From Candidatus Binatia bacterium (GTDB lineage: Bacteria; Desulfobacterota; Binatia; HRBIN30), in assembly GCA_026415395.1 (NCBI GenBank), contig JAOAHD010000002.1, forward strand, positions 186,001 through 250,000: 64,000 bases of DNA. Reading direction: 5' to 3'. Made by a program: the position numbers and the translations under genes. Positions 27,103 through 37,998 of the stretch are shown here, piece after piece; positions within the stretch are counted from its first letter, which is position 1; every line of letters begins with the position of its first letter. Below the pieces are notes generated by a model that was given only the letters and a program-made list of their open reading frames with translations, was not told the origin of the DNA and ran no database searches.

Positions 27103-29351
27103 GGTTCCGGGGGTGGTGGTGCAAGCACCTCGCGCGGACGCCCGTTCTCACTCCGGCTGACAATGCCTTCGTGCTCCATCCGCTCGATGAGGCGCGCGGC
27201 CCGGTTGTAACCAATTCGCAGCCGGCGCTGCAAGTAAGAGATCGACGCGATCCGGGTTTCTGTGACGATGCGCACCGCTTGGTCGTAAAGTTCGTCGTTG
27301 TCGACACCGTCCGCCTCACCCGTGAGATTTCCGGAGACCTCCTCCGCCGCGGTGTTTTCCAACAGGCTGAACGCATACTCTGGCTCGGCTTGCCGTTTGG
27401 CAAATTCGACCACGCGGTGGATTTCTTTCTCCGCAACAAAGGCCCCGTGCAGCCGCTCCATCGCGCGACCGGGTTGCAGGAACAGCATGTCTCCCTCCCC
27501 AAGCAGTCGCTCGGCCCCCATGGAGTCGAGAATCGTACGCGAGTCGATCCGGGATGCGACTTGGAAAGAAATTCTCGCGGGGAAGTTCGCTTTGATGAGG
27601 CCGGTGATCACGTCTACCGATGGGCGCTGTGTGGCAACAATCAGGTGCATTCCGCAAGCCCGAGCCTTTTGCGCCAATCGGATGATGGGCGCTTCCACGT
27701 TGCGGCCGGAAGTCATCATGAGATCAGCAAGTTCATCGATAATGACCACGATTTTGGGCATGTGTTCGTGCTGGAAGTCGGAGCGCACCCATTCCTCGCT
27801 GTCAGCGCCGCTTCCCTGCACGACGTCCTCTGCGTCCTCTTCTAGAATTGCGATATCTTCGTCTCCAAGGTCGATGACACCGTCGTCCACTTCGCGTGCA
27901 AGCAAGGCGTTGTACGCATCGATGTTCCGAACGCCCTTGTCTTTCAGCAGCGAGTAGCGGCGATCCATTTCGCGGCAGAGGTTGTTCAGCACAACGAGCG
28001 CGGTCTTGGTGTCGGTCACCACCGGAACGAGCTGGTGCGGCAAACCTTCATAGAGTGGGAGCTCGAGCATCTTGAGGTCGATCATGACGAAGCGGACATC
28101 GCGCGGCGACGCTTTGCTCAGGATGCTCATGATCAACGCGTTGAGGAACACCGATTTTCCTGTGCCCGTCGCTCCCGCGATGAGCAAATGAGGCATGCGA
28201 GCGAGGTCTTCCACACGGGGTGTGCCTGAACTATCTTTGCCCAAAGCTAGCGTGAGCACAGACGGCGCCTCCTGGAAGGCGTCGCTGCCGATGATCTCGC
28301 TCAAATACACGCGCTCGCGCTTCTGATTGGCGACTTCGATCCCGACCACGGATTTGCCTGGTACCGGCGCGATAATGCGTACCGGAGAGCGCAGCGCCAT
28401 GGATAAATCGTCTTGCAACGCCAGGATGCGGTTGACCTTGATGCCCGGCGCCAACTGGATCTCGAAGGTGGTGATTACCGGACCAGGCACCACAGCCACC
28501 ACCTGCGCCTCGATGCCGAAATGAGCGAGTTTTGTTTCGAGAATTTCGGCACTGCGGCGAAGCAACTCCTCGTCCAACTGGAGGCGGTCCGAGCTTGCCG
28601 GCTTCTCGAGTAAGGAGATTGGCGGCAGTCGGTACTCATCGCTTGCAACCAGTGGGAGAGAGCGTTGGGCGTTTTGGCGCTTCCGTTTCGGTGCTTCCTC
28701 CTCCGGCTCGGGTAAGGTGATAATTGGACCCTCGTTCTCCGGCTCGGGCTTGCGCCAAAGCCAGCCGGGGCGTGCGTGCGGCTCGGTGGAGGGAGCGGGA
28801 GCTGCTGTTGCACGGATCCGGGGGCGGGATGGGTTGCGCCGGATGAGTAAGCGCAAGGGGGTTGTTCCAGAGATGTAACTCAGGGCCGTGAGCACCGTGA
28901 TTGTAAGCCCGAGCCAAGCGCCAACGAGGCCGCACCAGTTCAACAGCAAGGTTCCGAGGAACCCGCCAAACCAGCCGGCAACTCCTTTCGTGCCAGTGGG
29001 ATCGAGCAGGCCGAGCATGCCCGAGACCAAAACCAGCACGAGGAGCCAAGCGCCCAGTCGCGGGAGCGTGAAGTCGTGCAATCCGCCCCGAAAGAAGCGC
29101 ACGGCCAGGACGGCGAGGCCGAGGGGAATTACATAAACCGCATAGCCGAATAGGCGCACGAGCGCGCGCGCTAGCGTGTTGCCCAGAACCCCACCCCACG
29201 TGGCTTCGAGCCCCAAGTGGTACGAAGTAAAGCTCGCCAATGTGAACAGTGCGGCAGCGATCGTGATCAAGCCGGCGATCTCGTTGACGTACTGGGAATC
29301 GATCAGGTCGGAGCTCGCGCGCTGGGAGGGCTTCGTACCAACGAGCGCCAT
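27099..29351 (-). CDS. ftsK: DNA translocase FtsK
   Basis: A 750-residue FtsK/SpoIIIE translocase. The N-terminal ~160 residues hold four hydrophobic segments; a charged Pro/Glu linker (about 175-240) follows. The motor has Walker A GATGTGKS (393-400) and Walker B VVIIDELADLM (535-545), and the C-terminal winged-helix gamma domain (about 685-745; YLQRRLRIGYNRAARLIERM) reads KOPS/SRS sites. FtsK moves chromosome termini at the division septum and activates Xer recombination; a XerD-like gene lies in the same window. The linker is short compared with E. coli FtsK. A small acidic insertion (about 495-525) sits just before Walker B. One base separates the start from the rnj stop. Confidence 0.97.
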   Translation of the reverse strand: MALVGTKPSQRASSDLIDSQYVNEIAGLITIAAALFTLASFTSYHLGLEATWGGVLGNTLARALVRLFGYAVYVIPLGLAVLAVRFFRGGLHDFTLPRLGAWLLVLVLVSGMLGLLDPTGTKGVAGWFGGFLGTLLLNWCGLVGAWLGLTITVLTALSYISGTTPLRLLIRRNPSRPRIRATAAPAPSTEPHARPGWLWRKPEPENEGPIITLPEPEEEAPKRKRQNAQRSLPLVASDEYRLPPISLLEKPASSDRLQLDEELLRRSAEILETKLAHFGIEAQVVAVVPGPVITTFEIQLAPGIKVNRILALQDDLSMALRSPVRIIAPVPGKSVVGIEVANQKRERVYLSEIIGSDAFQEAPSVLTLALGKDSSGTPRVEDLARMPHLLIAGATGTGKSVFLNALIMSILSKASPRDVRFVMIDLKMLELPLYEGLPHQLVPVVTDTKTALVVLNNLCREMDRRYSLLKDKGVRNIDAYNALLAREVDDGVIDLGDEDIAILEEDAEDVVQGSGADSEEWVRSDFQHEHMPKIVVIIDELADLMMTSGRNVEAPIIRLAQKARACGMHLIVATQRPSVDVITGLIKANFPARISFQVASRIDSRTILDSMGAERLLGEGDMLFLQPGRAMERLHGAFVAEKEIHRVVEFAKRQAEPEYAFSLLENTAAEEVSGNLTGEADGVDNDELYDQAVRIVTETRIASISYLQRRLRIGYNRAARLIERMEHEGIVSRSENGRPREVLAPPPPEP

Positions 29352-29352
29352 G

Positions 29353-31017
29353 TTACATCTCCAGAACGAAGGGAACGATCACCGGCCGGCGGTCGAGGAT
29401 GCGCGCGAAATACCGGCGCAACACGCGGCGCACCTGCTCTTTCACCTCTTGCGGGTCGGTACGAGACTCCGTTGGCAACTCGGCCAAACTTTCGAGCACA
29501 AGCCCGCGTGCCTGCTCGAGCACGGGCTCTGCACCCGTATCGGGAAGAAATCCGCGCGACAGCAAGTCCGGCCCAGCAATCACGTTTCCGGTCTGCTGGT
29601 CGAGCGCCAGCACAGCAAGCACGATTCCGTCGGACGAAAGGTGCCGGCGGTCCCGCAGGACGACATCCATCGCATCGCCGACCCCCTTGCCGTCCACGAA
29701 TACTCGGCCAGCCTTTACGGGCTGTACCTGGCGCGCACCTTGAGCATCGATCTCGAGAACCTTCCCGTTCTCGAGGAGAAACGTATGGTCGGCGGGGACG
29801 CCAACCTCGATCGCTAGGCGACGATGAGCCAGGAGGTGACGAAACTCGCCGTGGATGGGCACGAAAAACTTCGGTTTGCACAGGGCAAGGAAAAGTTTGA
29901 GCTCCTCCTGGCTGCCGTGCCCCGACACGTGCACCGGGGTGCTTTGTGAGTGAAACACCTCGGCGCCTCGACGTAAGGCGTGGTTAATGAGATTGCCGAT
30001 TTGCTTTTCGTTCCCCGGGATGACGCGCGAGGAGAGTACCACCGCGTCGCCGGGATCGATGGCAATTTGTGGGTGGCCCCCCTCGGCGATACGAATCAAC
30101 GCGGACATCGGTTCGCCCTGACTGCCCGTGGTGAGGACGGTGACGCGGTTGATCGCGTCCCTCGGCAGGTCGCTGGGATCGAGAAACAAGGACGGGGGAT
30201 ACTCGAGGTAACCGAGTTGGGTCGCAATTTTGAGCGAGTTCAGTAGGCTTCTGCCCACCACTGCAATTCGGCGGTCGTGCGCCAACGACAATTCGATTGC
30301 ATGTTTCAGCCGGTGGATGTGCGAGGCGAACGTGGAGAAAAACACCTTGCCGGACGTGTGGGCAAAGATGTCGGCCAAAGGCTCACGGAGCGAACGCTCC
30401 GACGGCGTGTATCCAGGCCGTTCGGCGTTTGTCGAGTCGGACAAGAGCAAAAGAACGCCTTCCTGGCCGTACTGGCCCAACCGGTGGAGATCCGAGGGCT
30501 TTCCGTCAATCGGGGTTTGGTCGAACTTGAAATCCCCGCTGTGCATGACCACGCCCAGCGGAGTGCGAATGGCAAGCGCAACGGTGTCGACCAGCGAGTG
30601 GGTTACGTGAATTGCTTCGATGCCAAACGGACCGAGCTGCCAGGAATCACCCGCCCGAAAGACATGAAACTCGGCCCCGATTCCGTGCTCCTTGAGCCGC
30701 TCGCTCACCAGTCCGTGAGCCATCGGTGTGGCGTAAACCGGCACAGAGAAAGTCCGCAACGCAAACGGCAGGGCTCCTTGGTGGTCTTCGTGCCCGTGGG
30801 TCAACACAAAGCCGAGGAAGCGGTCACCAAACTGTTCCAGGTACGAAAGGTCGGGAATGACCAGATCGATGCCCAACATGTGGGGCTCGGGGAACATCAC
30901 GCCGCAGTCGATCGCAATGGCGTAGCCGTTCCATTCGAGCACCAAACAGTTGAGCCCGATCTCCCCCAGGCCTCCCAGAGGAACGATGCGCAAGGTGCCG
31001 GACGCGCTTCCCGTCAT
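29353..31017 (-). CDS. rnj: Ribonuclease J
   Basis: A 554-residue beta-CASP metallo-beta-lactamase nuclease. Zinc-binding HGHEDH is at 74-79 (VLTHGHEDHQGALPF). Other marks are LGGLGEIGLNC at the start, MHSGDFKFDQTP, LLLSDSTNAERPG and the beta-CASP and C-terminal motifs TTGSQGEPMSAL, VHVSGHGSQEELKL and FVPIHGEFRHL. RNase J degrades and processes RNA both as endonuclease and 5'-3' exonuclease; it is common in Gram-positives and also found in deltaproteobacteria-like groups. It heads the set with ftsK, lolA and yajQ. About 200 bases without a gene lie upstream. Confidence 0.96.
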   Translation of the reverse strand: MTGSASGTLRIVPLGGLGEIGLNCLVLEWNGYAIAIDCGVMFPEPHMLGIDLVIPDLSYLEQFGDRFLGFVLTHGHEDHQGALPFALRTFSVPVYATPMAHGLVSERLKEHGIGAEFHVFRAGDSWQLGPFGIEAIHVTHSLVDTVALAIRTPLGVVMHSGDFKFDQTPIDGKPSDLHRLGQYGQEGVLLLLSDSTNAERPGYTPSERSLREPLADIFAHTSGKVFFSTFASHIHRLKHAIELSLAHDRRIAVVGRSLLNSLKIATQLGYLEYPPSLFLDPSDLPRDAINRVTVLTTGSQGEPMSALIRIAEGGHPQIAIDPGDAVVLSSRVIPGNEKQIGNLINHALRRGAEVFHSQSTPVHVSGHGSQEELKLFLALCKPKFFVPIHGEFRHLLAHRRLAIEVGVPADHTFLLENGKVLEIDAQGARQVQPVKAGRVFVDGKGVGDAMDVVLRDRRHLSSDGIVLAVLALDQQTGNVIAGPDLLSRGFLPDTGAEPVLEQARGLVLESLAELPTESRTDPQEVKEQVRRVLRRYFARILDRRPVIVPFVLEM

Positions 31018-31217
31018 GCTTTCAACCCCATAACCGTGGGGTCACGGCTCGGGCCGGAATCACCGTTGCCACCCCTCAACCACTCACCCTCACAGGGCTT
31101 CGCAGGAACGAATTGAATCATTGTCCCCGTACGGCAACGGCTTCATACTCTGATTCAGGGCGCTCGGCAAACGTAATTTCTTGCCGCTGGCACCGCTCGG
31201 CCAGCACGCACAGGAGG

Positions 31218-32681
31218 TTAGTTGCGCAAATTCACCTGTGTTCCGTAAGGAACGCTGATGGACTTCGCTTCGAGGTACCCGAGGAGGCCTTCGGGGCCGA
31301 GCTCTCGGCCGATTCCGCTGGCTTTGAAACCACCGAAGGGCGCACGAAACTCGAGGGCAAAGCCGTTCACCGTGTAGGTGCCGGTGCGCACCTGACGAGC
31401 GATATCAACACCGTGCTGAACATCACTGGTCCACACCGTACCCGAGAGGCCGTAGTCGGAGTCGTTGGCAATGCGAATTGCCTCTTCCTCAGTTTCGTAG
31501 GGAATCACCGCCACCACCGGACCGAAAATTTCTTCCTGCGCAATGCGCATCCGGTTGTTGACCTGAGCGAACACAGTCGGCTCCACGTACCAACCCTGCG
31601 ATAATCCTTTGGGCCGCCCTCCACCGCAGACAATTTGCGCGCCCTCTTCCTTCCCTACGCGGATGTATCCTTCCACCCGGTCGCGCTGGCACGCAGACAC
31701 AAGCGGCCCGACCACGGTTGCCGGATCGAGCGGGTCGCCCACAGGCACCGCCTGAAATGCTTGCGCCAGTGCGTCGACCACCTCCGCGTAACGCCGCTTA
31801 GAAGCAAGGACGCGCGTTTGGGCCACACAGGCTTGGCCATTGTTCATCAAGATGGCGGGGACGAGTCCGGCAACCGTCTGCGAAAGATCTGCGTCGTCGA
31901 GAATAATTGCCGCCGATTTGCCGCCGAGTTCGAGCGTGCAACGTTTCAGCCGCTCTCCACAAAGTGAGGCAATGCGCCGACCGGCCGCGGTACTCCCGGT
32001 GAACGCGACCTTGTCCACCCCGGGATGGCAAACCAGGTATTCCCCAACCTCGCGCCCTGCGGGAACGACGTTCACAACCCCGGGTGGGAATTCGGCCTGC
32101 TGGATCAATTCTGCCAACACCAGCCCGTCCACCGGAGTTTCCGGCGCGGGCTTGAGCACCACCGTGGCTCCGGCAGCGAGAGCAGGGGCAAGCTTCAGCA
32201 TCGTGGTGAACAACGGAACGTTCCAAGGGACGATACAAGCAGCAACGCCCACAGGCTCGCGGCGCACGACCACCGGACCCATCATCCCCTCGCGCAGCTC
32301 CTCGAACGCAAAACTGCGGGCAAGGCCGACGTAAAACTCCAACACCATGTTACTGGCCAAGGTTTGACCGAGGCGGGAGAAGCTAATGGGCGAACCCATT
32401 TCTTGCGTGATGAGTTGGGCAAGGGCTTCCTGGTTTTCTTGCAGTAGGCGTAACAGCCGCTCCATGAAGTTGGCCCGCTCACGGGCGCTCATCCGTGGCC
32501 ACTCGCCGCGGTCGAACGCTGCACGGGCCGCCGCAACGGCTCGGTCGATATCTGCTTTCTCCGCTGCCGGGACGCGCGCAATCACTTCCTCGGTGTGGGG
32601 CGAGATGACGGCAATCGTCTCTCTGCCTGCTGGCTCTACCCACTGGCCGCCGATGAACAATCGATCGAAACTCTGCAGCAT
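31218..32681 (-). CDS. NAD(P)-dependent aldehyde dehydrogenase
   Basis: A 487-residue aldehyde dehydrogenase superfamily member. Catalytic Cys285 is in NNGQACVAQTRV, the general base Glu251 in CTLELGGKSA, and Asn154 in VPWNVP; the coenzyme loop is AFTGSTAAGRRI. It oxidises an aldehyde to its acid. Substrate is unknown, but the closest-looking homologues are broad-range enzymes often placed with acyl-CoA dehydrogenases and APH-type phosphotransferases in lipid, steroid or alcohol catabolism. It is the last gene of a three-gene minus-strand operon, 54 bases after the phosphotransferase gene. Confidence 0.93.
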   Translation of the reverse strand: MLQSFDRLFIGGQWVEPAGRETIAVISPHTEEVIARVPAAEKADIDRAVAAARAAFDRGEWPRMSARERANFMERLLRLLQENQEALAQLITQEMGSPISFSRLGQTLASNMVLEFYVGLARSFAFEELREGMMGPVVVRREPVGVAACIVPWNVPLFTTMLKLAPALAAGATVVLKPAPETPVDGLVLAELIQQAEFPPGVVNVVPAGREVGEYLVCHPGVDKVAFTGSTAAGRRIASLCGERLKRCTLELGGKSAAIILDDADLSQTVAGLVPAILMNNGQACVAQTRVLASKRRYAEVVDALAQAFQAVPVGDPLDPATVVGPLVSACQRDRVEGYIRVGKEEGAQIVCGGGRPKGLSQGWYVEPTVFAQVNNRMRIAQEEIFGPVVAVIPYETEEEAIRIANDSDYGLSGTVWTSDVQHGVDIARQVRTGTYTVNGFALEFRAPFGGFKASGIGRELGPEGLLGYLEAKSISVPYGTQVNLRN

Positions 32682-32735
32682 GTTCCCAAGTCCTCCAAAT
32701 CGTGAGTGTAGTGTGGCGCGAGGGGATGTCCACGC

Positions 32736-33806
32736 CTACGCACCGCGTGAGGCGAGTTCGCGCTCGAGCACCACGGAAGCGAGGTTCTCGCGGTCCATCG
32801 TCGTATCCGCGGGGAATACTTCGTAATGGCAAAGCTGGCGAATCACCCGAGCCATGATTGCGGTAAACTTGTACAATGCAAGGACCTCATAGTAGTCGAA
32901 GTGCTGAGCAGAAAATCCCGAGTGTTCCTCCCACAGGGAAATGGTTTCCGCACGCTCCGGTAAGCCACTCAGTCTCGGTAGTCCCAGGCCTTCGCTAAAG
33001 CAGCGATCGATGGCCCACCACCAAGCGACGTCCTGCACCGGGTCGCCCAGGCGCGCCATTTCCCAGTCGAGCAGCGCAACACAGTGCCCTTTATGAAACA
33101 ACTGATTGCCGAAGCGCGCATCGCCCCAGCAGAGAGCGACTTGTTCCTCGCTCGGGCGGTGCTCCCTGAGCCATGCTTCGGCTCGAGCGAGCAACGGGTA
33201 GCGATCTCGCTCCAAGCCCCAGTCAATGAACTCCTTGTAGTCTTCCAGTTGTAGCTCGAGATAGGTTTTCCCCGGCGGCGTCTCTCTAAACACGGTGCCA
33301 GCAAGCTCCTGCCAAGGTATCCGATGAACCGCAGCCATGCTGGCGATTCCCGATTCCCATAACTGCCGCCTCTCTTGATCCGTTAGCTCGAGCAGCCAAC
33401 CGGTAGTGTGGTATGGGGGATTGTCGCTCGGTACCCGCCCTTCCACGAACTCCATCACGTAAAACGGCCCACCGAGGATGCGCTCGTCCGTCTCCAGCCA
33501 CAACACCTTTGGCACACGCACATCAGGAAAGCGCCCGAGGAAAGCAAGCAATCGATATTGTTGCTCCAAGTCATACTTCGGGAAAACTGTAAGGCCCTGT
33601 GGATGCAGCTTAGCAACGAGCGTACGTGCTGCGGGCGGGTTGCTCGAGTCCAAGACGTCGAAGAGTAAGGTGTCGCTCGAGTAGCCAGTTTCCGTGGGGC
33701 CGCGTAGGTTGGCAACCGAAAGCGACGGCCACTGTGGAAACTTAGGCCGGAGCCAGTCCGTTAACGCAGCTTGCACAACCGAGAGATCTCGCCTTGGAGC
33801 GGGCAT
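32736..33806 (-). CDS. APH-family phosphotransferase
   Basis: A 356-residue aminoglycoside-phosphotransferase-fold protein. The Brenner-type catalytic motif is LCWGDARFGNQLF (Trp in place of the usual His before Gly-Asp) and the metal-binding motif is ALLDWEMARLGDP; the latter form, with AW..AIDRCF downstream, is typical of the 'ACAD10/11-like' kinases that work on hydroxyacyl-CoA in lipid catabolism rather than on antibiotics. The ATG at 33806 has GGAGG six bases upstream; a longer frame exists but lacks signals. It sits 23 bases after the CrtC-like gene and before the aldehyde dehydrogenase, so it probably shares a pathway with both. An antibiotic-resistance role is unlikely. Confidence 0.85.
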   Translation of the reverse strand: MPAPRRDLSVVQAALTDWLRPKFPQWPSLSVANLRGPTETGYSSDTLLFDVLDSSNPPAARTLVAKLHPQGLTVFPKYDLEQQYRLLAFLGRFPDVRVPKVLWLETDERILGGPFYVMEFVEGRVPSDNPPYHTTGWLLELTDQERRQLWESGIASMAAVHRIPWQELAGTVFRETPPGKTYLELQLEDYKEFIDWGLERDRYPLLARAEAWLREHRPSEEQVALCWGDARFGNQLFHKGHCVALLDWEMARLGDPVQDVAWWWAIDRCFSEGLGLPRLSGLPERAETISLWEEHSGFSAQHFDYYEVLALYKFTAIMARVIRQLCHYEVFPADTTMDRENLASVVLERELASRGA

Positions 33807-33829
33807 CCCAGTCCTCCAACATTCCCTGC

Positions 33830-34975
33830 CTACTCGGTGTGAGTTGTCGCCTCTGGCGGGGCACCGGAAAAAGCGTCCTGCAAGCCATAACGGCGGAACG
33901 GCCCCCAAAAACCAAATTCATGGAGACCGTATCCGACTTCGCCGCGGTTGGTCGTGAAGCGGGCAACTTGATCCACGAGCCCGTACTGCCCGTAGGAGGC
34001 GATTTCTTCCACCGCCCGTTCGAAACCCTGCACGACGAGAGGGCCCTGATACATGCCGTGCCGCCAATCTGGCTCCATCCCGTAGCCTGTTCCGATGGCC
34101 ACAAAGGCATTGAGTAAAGGAGTCACTTCGATTTCCAGCGGACCTTCGGGCGCTTCTGGAAAGAGAAGGCGCGAAGCGCGGACCAGCCTGGTGCCAGGAA
34201 TGAGGCTGTGGCGGTGATCCGGCCTGCCTAAGGGCTCAGGTGCGCGTTGTGGATCCGCCCAAATGCGCACAGCTTCCTCCAGCGGCCGCTGCCCGTCGTC
34301 GTTTTCATTGACCATGTAGAGAATGGCGAAATCGGCAAACTGCATGGGCGCATAATTCCACAGGCCCGTGAGCTGTCCTTCGTTCTGGCGGATTCCGGGA
34401 TGCTCTGCTTCGCCAACTGGTCGCACGCCCCATGAGCGGTCCCGTGTGCCCCAATAGCGATCGGCCGTGACCCGGAACTCTCGCTCCCCGACGCGAAGCC
34501 AACCGGTCCAGAAACCAGTTTGCGCAAACCGTTGTGTATCGAACAGCACGCGCCCGTACTTCCGAATGAATTGGCGCGGCTCCAGATAAGCTGGTGTGTG
34601 GGCGATCCATTGCAGATCGCAAGCGATGGTGTAGTCCCCCGGATCCACGGCCACGCGGAGCCGCTTTAACGGTTCCTGTACCTCGATTCGGAACGGGCCC
34701 ACCGTAGTGTCCATCCGGTCGCCCAAGATCCGGGAGGCGCGAACCACGTGGTACTTGCCCGCCACGGTGGCGCAGACGAATGCATCCTGCACCGCCAGGT
34801 TCGGGTACTGCCCCATGCCGAAGATCACAAACAGCGAATCGTCGCAGGCGTGTAGGTTGAAATAATACCGGTCGTAAAAGTTGCGGTCGCTCGTGCCCAC
34901 ATGCCGGACGACTTCGGGAATTTGGTGCACGGGATAGTCGTCGAATGCTGAGAGGGGCGAACGCTCGTTAACCAT
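33830..34975 (-). CDS. CrtC-like lipocalin-fold protein (DUF7064/7065-like)
   Basis: A 381-residue soluble protein without signal peptide. Its pattern ([53 protein letters not shown] and [14 protein letters not shown]) is that of a large group of double beta-barrel proteins distantly related to carotenoid 1,2-hydratase CrtC and abundant in lipid/steroid-degrading bacteria. Assignment is from memory of this pattern, so the family name is tentative and no activity is established. It heads an operon with an APH-type phosphotransferase and an aldehyde dehydrogenase, and diverges from mutS; about 140 bases separate it from the mutS start used here. Confidence 0.7.
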   Translation of the reverse strand: MVNERSPLSAFDDYPVHQIPEVVRHVGTSDRNFYDRYYFNLHACDDSLFVIFGMGQYPNLAVQDAFVCATVAGKYHVVRASRILGDRMDTTVGPFRIEVQEPLKRLRVAVDPGDYTIACDLQWIAHTPAYLEPRQFIRKYGRVLFDTQRFAQTGFWTGWLRVGEREFRVTADRYWGTRDRSWGVRPVGEAEHPGIRQNEGQLTGLWNYAPMQFADFAILYMVNENDDGQRPLEEAVRIWADPQRAPEPLGRPDHRHSLIPGTRLVRASRLLFPEAPEGPLEIEVTPLLNAFVAIGTGYGMEPDWRHGMYQGPLVVQGFERAVEEIASYGQYGLVDQVARFTTNRGEVGYGLHEFGFWGPFRRYGLQDAFSGAPPEATTHTE

Positions 34976-35117
34976 GGGGCTGAATCAATCACACGGTGAC
35001 GTGGACTGGCAAGAGGGGCAGGGCTCCTCCGGGGGCGAGGCCATCGCCGTTGCCGCGCGAGCGAGTTGCGCGACTGCGTTGCCGCTTTCCGCCACTGCTG
35101 CCATTATCGGGGAACTT

Positions 35118-37721
35118 ATGGAGCGTGCTCAGCCTAAGCTCACGCCGATGATGGAGCAGTATCTGCGGCTGAAGGCAGAGTATCCGGATGCCTTGCTGTT
35201 TTTTCGCTTAGGGGATTTTTACGAGCTGTTTTTCGACGATGCGGAACGTGCTGCCCCGATCCTCGACGTGGCTCTGACCACCCGGAGCCGCAAGGATGAA
35301 GTGCCGATTCCCATGTGCGGCGTTCCGCACTTCGCTGCACAAAGCTACATCGCCAAGCTGCTCGCCGCTGGGTTTAAGGTGGCCATTTGCGAGCAAATGG
35401 AAGACCCGGCCACGGCGAAGGGCTTGGTCGAGCGCGCCGTGGTGCGGGTGGTCACTCCGGGCACCGTCACGGAAGAGGAATGCCTCGAGCCGCGGCTACC
35501 GAATTACTTGGTCGCCCTGAGCCTCGACGCGGCAGGCGGTGCGGCAGTGATCGCCGCCGATGTCTCGACGGGCGAAATGCAATGCTTCCGCGCCGCGGAC
35601 CGGGCAGGGCTGTGGGATGTTCTCTTTCGTTTGGATCCGCGGGAAGTTCTGCTGTCCGAAGCTCACTCCGAGTTCGCGCAAGAGCTCAGCGGCCGGCTGC
35701 CGAGAGCCCTAGTAAGCCGCGAGGCCGAAAGCACTTTCGACCCGCAGCAAGCTGCAACTTGGTTGGTGCAGCATGCCGCCGACCTTTCTTCGTGGCACAG
35801 GGAATTTCTCGCACCACTGGGAGCGCTCCTTTCTTACTTGCGAAAGACTCATCGTTCCGAACTTGGGCACTTACGACCGCCGGCGTCGGGAGAGCTGCCT
35901 GCGGTGCTGTACCTCGATCGGGCCACCCAGCGGAACTTGGAACTCGTCACGAATTTGCGCGGTGAGGCTCGCGGCTCGCTCTTGTGGGTGCTGGACCAGA
36001 CCCATACTGCCATGGGGAGCCGGCTTCTACGCCGCTGGCTGCTAGCGCCGCTTACGGACCTCAGGCAAATCGGCGCACGGCTCGACGCAGTGGAAGAGCT
36101 CCTCGACAAGGGAACGTGGCGTCGGGATCTCGAACGAGAGCTGGCGAGCCTGGGAGACCTGGAGCGGCTTAACGCGCGTCTGGCTGTGCGTCGGGTCAGC
36201 CCGCGCGACCTTGCTCACCTGCGGCGCGCCTTGCAGCGCGTCGAGCAACTCAAGTCGGAATTGCATCAGAGCCGGAGCCTTTTGCTGCGCCAGTGCGGGG
36301 AACAGATCGATCCGATGACCGAGTTACGGGCGCGTTTGGAACAAGCGATCGTGGAGGAACCGCCGCAGCAACTCCATCAGGGACCGGTGATTCGACCCGG
36401 GTTCGACCAACTGATCGATGAACTTCGAAACCTAGCGCAGAGCGGACGGCAAATTTTGGCTGAACTCGAAAGCCGCGAACGCGCACGCACGGGGATCGCC
36501 TCGCTCAAAGTCCGGTACAACAACGTGTTCGGCTATTACATCGAAGTCACTAAGCCGAACCTGCATTTGGTTCCTTCCGAGTACCAGCGCAAGCAAACCA
36601 CAGCCAACGCGGAACGATTCGTCACTCCGGAGCTGCAGGATTACGAACACCGCATCCTCGGAGCGGAGGAACGCTTGCGTGCGCACGAAGCGCAGATCTT
36701 TGCACAACTGGTCGACGAAGCGGCTGCAGCCCAGGAACGATTGGCGCGTTCGGCCGGGGCCTTGGCGACACTGGATGTGCTGTGTGCCTTAGCTGCGGTG
36801 GCCGAACGGCATGGGTACGTGCGGCCGCGGCTCCATCAAGGGCGCTCGATCCGAATCCGGGATGGTCGCCATCCGGTTGTGGAAGCCATGAGCGGCCGCG
36901 CGGGCTTTGTGCCGAACGATACCATGCTCGATCCAGACGAGACGCAAATCGTGACCCTCACGGGACCGAACATGGCGGGCAAGTCGACGTACCTCCGCCA
37001 GGTCGCCTTGATTGTGTTGCTGGCCCAGATGGGCAGTTTTGTTCCCGCGTCGGAGGCGGAAATCGGCATTGTCGATCGTCTCTTCACGCGCGTCGGTGCT
37101 TCCGACAATCTCGCCGAAGGGGAGTCGACCTTCATGGTCGAGATGAAGGAAACGGCCGGTATTCTCCGCCATCTAACGCCACGGAGCCTGGTGGTGTTGG
37201 ATGAGATCGGCCGCGGGACCAGCACCTTCGATGGTATTTCCATTGCGTGGGCGGTCGCTGAGTTCTTGCACGAGTCTTCCCAGCGGCCCTTGGTCTTGTT
37301 TGCTACGCACTACCACGAGTTGACGGATCTGGCCCGTTTGCACCCGCGGATCAGCAATTTTTCGGTGGCCGTACGCGAGTGGAAGGGCGAAGTAATCTTC
37401 TTGCGCCGTGTGGTGCCAGGTGCAGCCTCGCGCAGTTATGGCATCGAAGTGGCGCGCTTGGCTGGGGTGCCGGACGCGGTTGTCGAGCGGGCCAAAGAGA
37501 TACTGAGTAACTTGGAACAGGGAGAACTCGATGCCGCCGGCAGGCCGCGCCTGGCTCGGGGCAAGGGGAGTGCTGGCCGGGAGTTGCAAATGACGCTGTT
37601 TGCGCCTCCACCGGACCGTTGGCGCGAAGAGCTTGCGCAAATCGACGTGGAGCGCTTGACGCCAATCGAGGCGATGTTGCGGCTGCACGCACTGGTGGAG
37701 CGAGCCCGTCGTTCCGACTGA
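35118..37721 (+). CDS. mutS: DNA mismatch repair protein MutS
   Basis: An 867-residue MutS. The mismatch-reading motif RLGDFYELF is near residue 35, the lever/clamp contains [16 protein letters not shown], and the ATPase has Walker [12 protein letters not shown], then [12 protein letters not shown] and ATHYHEL. MutS finds mismatches and recruits MutL. I start at the ATG at 35118 (GGGGAACTT upstream), because [19 protein letters not shown] matches the usual MutS N-terminus; the frame is open 48 codons further, into the promoter space shared with the divergent CrtC-like gene. No mutL is in the window. A 277-base gap with no visible gene separates it from glnD. Confidence 0.97.
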   Translation: MERAQPKLTPMMEQYLRLKAEYPDALLFFRLGDFYELFFDDAERAAPILDVALTTRSRKDEVPIPMCGVPHFAAQSYIAKLLAAGFKVAICEQMEDPATAKGLVERAVVRVVTPGTVTEEECLEPRLPNYLVALSLDAAGGAAVIAADVSTGEMQCFRAADRAGLWDVLFRLDPREVLLSEAHSEFAQELSGRLPRALVSREAESTFDPQQAATWLVQHAADLSSWHREFLAPLGALLSYLRKTHRSELGHLRPPASGELPAVLYLDRATQRNLELVTNLRGEARGSLLWVLDQTHTAMGSRLLRRWLLAPLTDLRQIGARLDAVEELLDKGTWRRDLERELASLGDLERLNARLAVRRVSPRDLAHLRRALQRVEQLKSELHQSRSLLLRQCGEQIDPMTELRARLEQAIVEEPPQQLHQGPVIRPGFDQLIDELRNLAQSGRQILAELESRERARTGIASLKVRYNNVFGYYIEVTKPNLHLVPSEYQRKQTTANAERFVTPELQDYEHRILGAEERLRAHEAQIFAQLVDEAAAAQERLARSAGALATLDVLCALAAVAERHGYVRPRLHQGRSIRIRDGRHPVVEAMSGRAGFVPNDTMLDPDETQIVTLTGPNMAGKSTYLRQVALIVLLAQMGSFVPASEAEIGIVDRLFTRVGASDNLAEGESTFMVEMKETAGILRHLTPRSLVVLDEIGRGTSTFDGISIAWAVAEFLHESSQRPLVLFATHYHELTDLARLHPRISNFSVAVREWKGEVIFLRRVVPGAASRSYGIEVARLAGVPDAVVERAKEILSNLEQGELDAAGRPRLARGKGSAGRELQMTLFAPPPDRWREELAQIDVERLTPIEAMLRLHALVERARRSD

Positions 37722-37998
37722 ACTTGTCGACACCCCGTCCGCAAACTTTTCCCCAGGCAACCGAGGGACCATGCTTGTAGCCCAGGGAGTCGCTCGCAGG
37801 CTTCGCGATTAAGGGCGCCGTGCGTTTGCCCGCTCCTGAGCGAGCGAAACCGCGGTAGCTGCTCGCCGCGAGCGTAAGATCTCAACGGCGTGCGGATGTT
37901 ACATCGCGCTCGATGTGGTTCTGTGTACGCTTGCCCCTCCCGACTCTTGCGCACACCCGGCTCGAAAACGATAGAGGGAAGAAAGGGCCACGCGCAGC

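Noticed and set aside
32736-33806. Antibiotic-resistance phosphotransferase
   Set aside because: Motifs and operon context fit the ACAD10/11-like catabolic kinases rather than aminoglycoside resistance enzymes.
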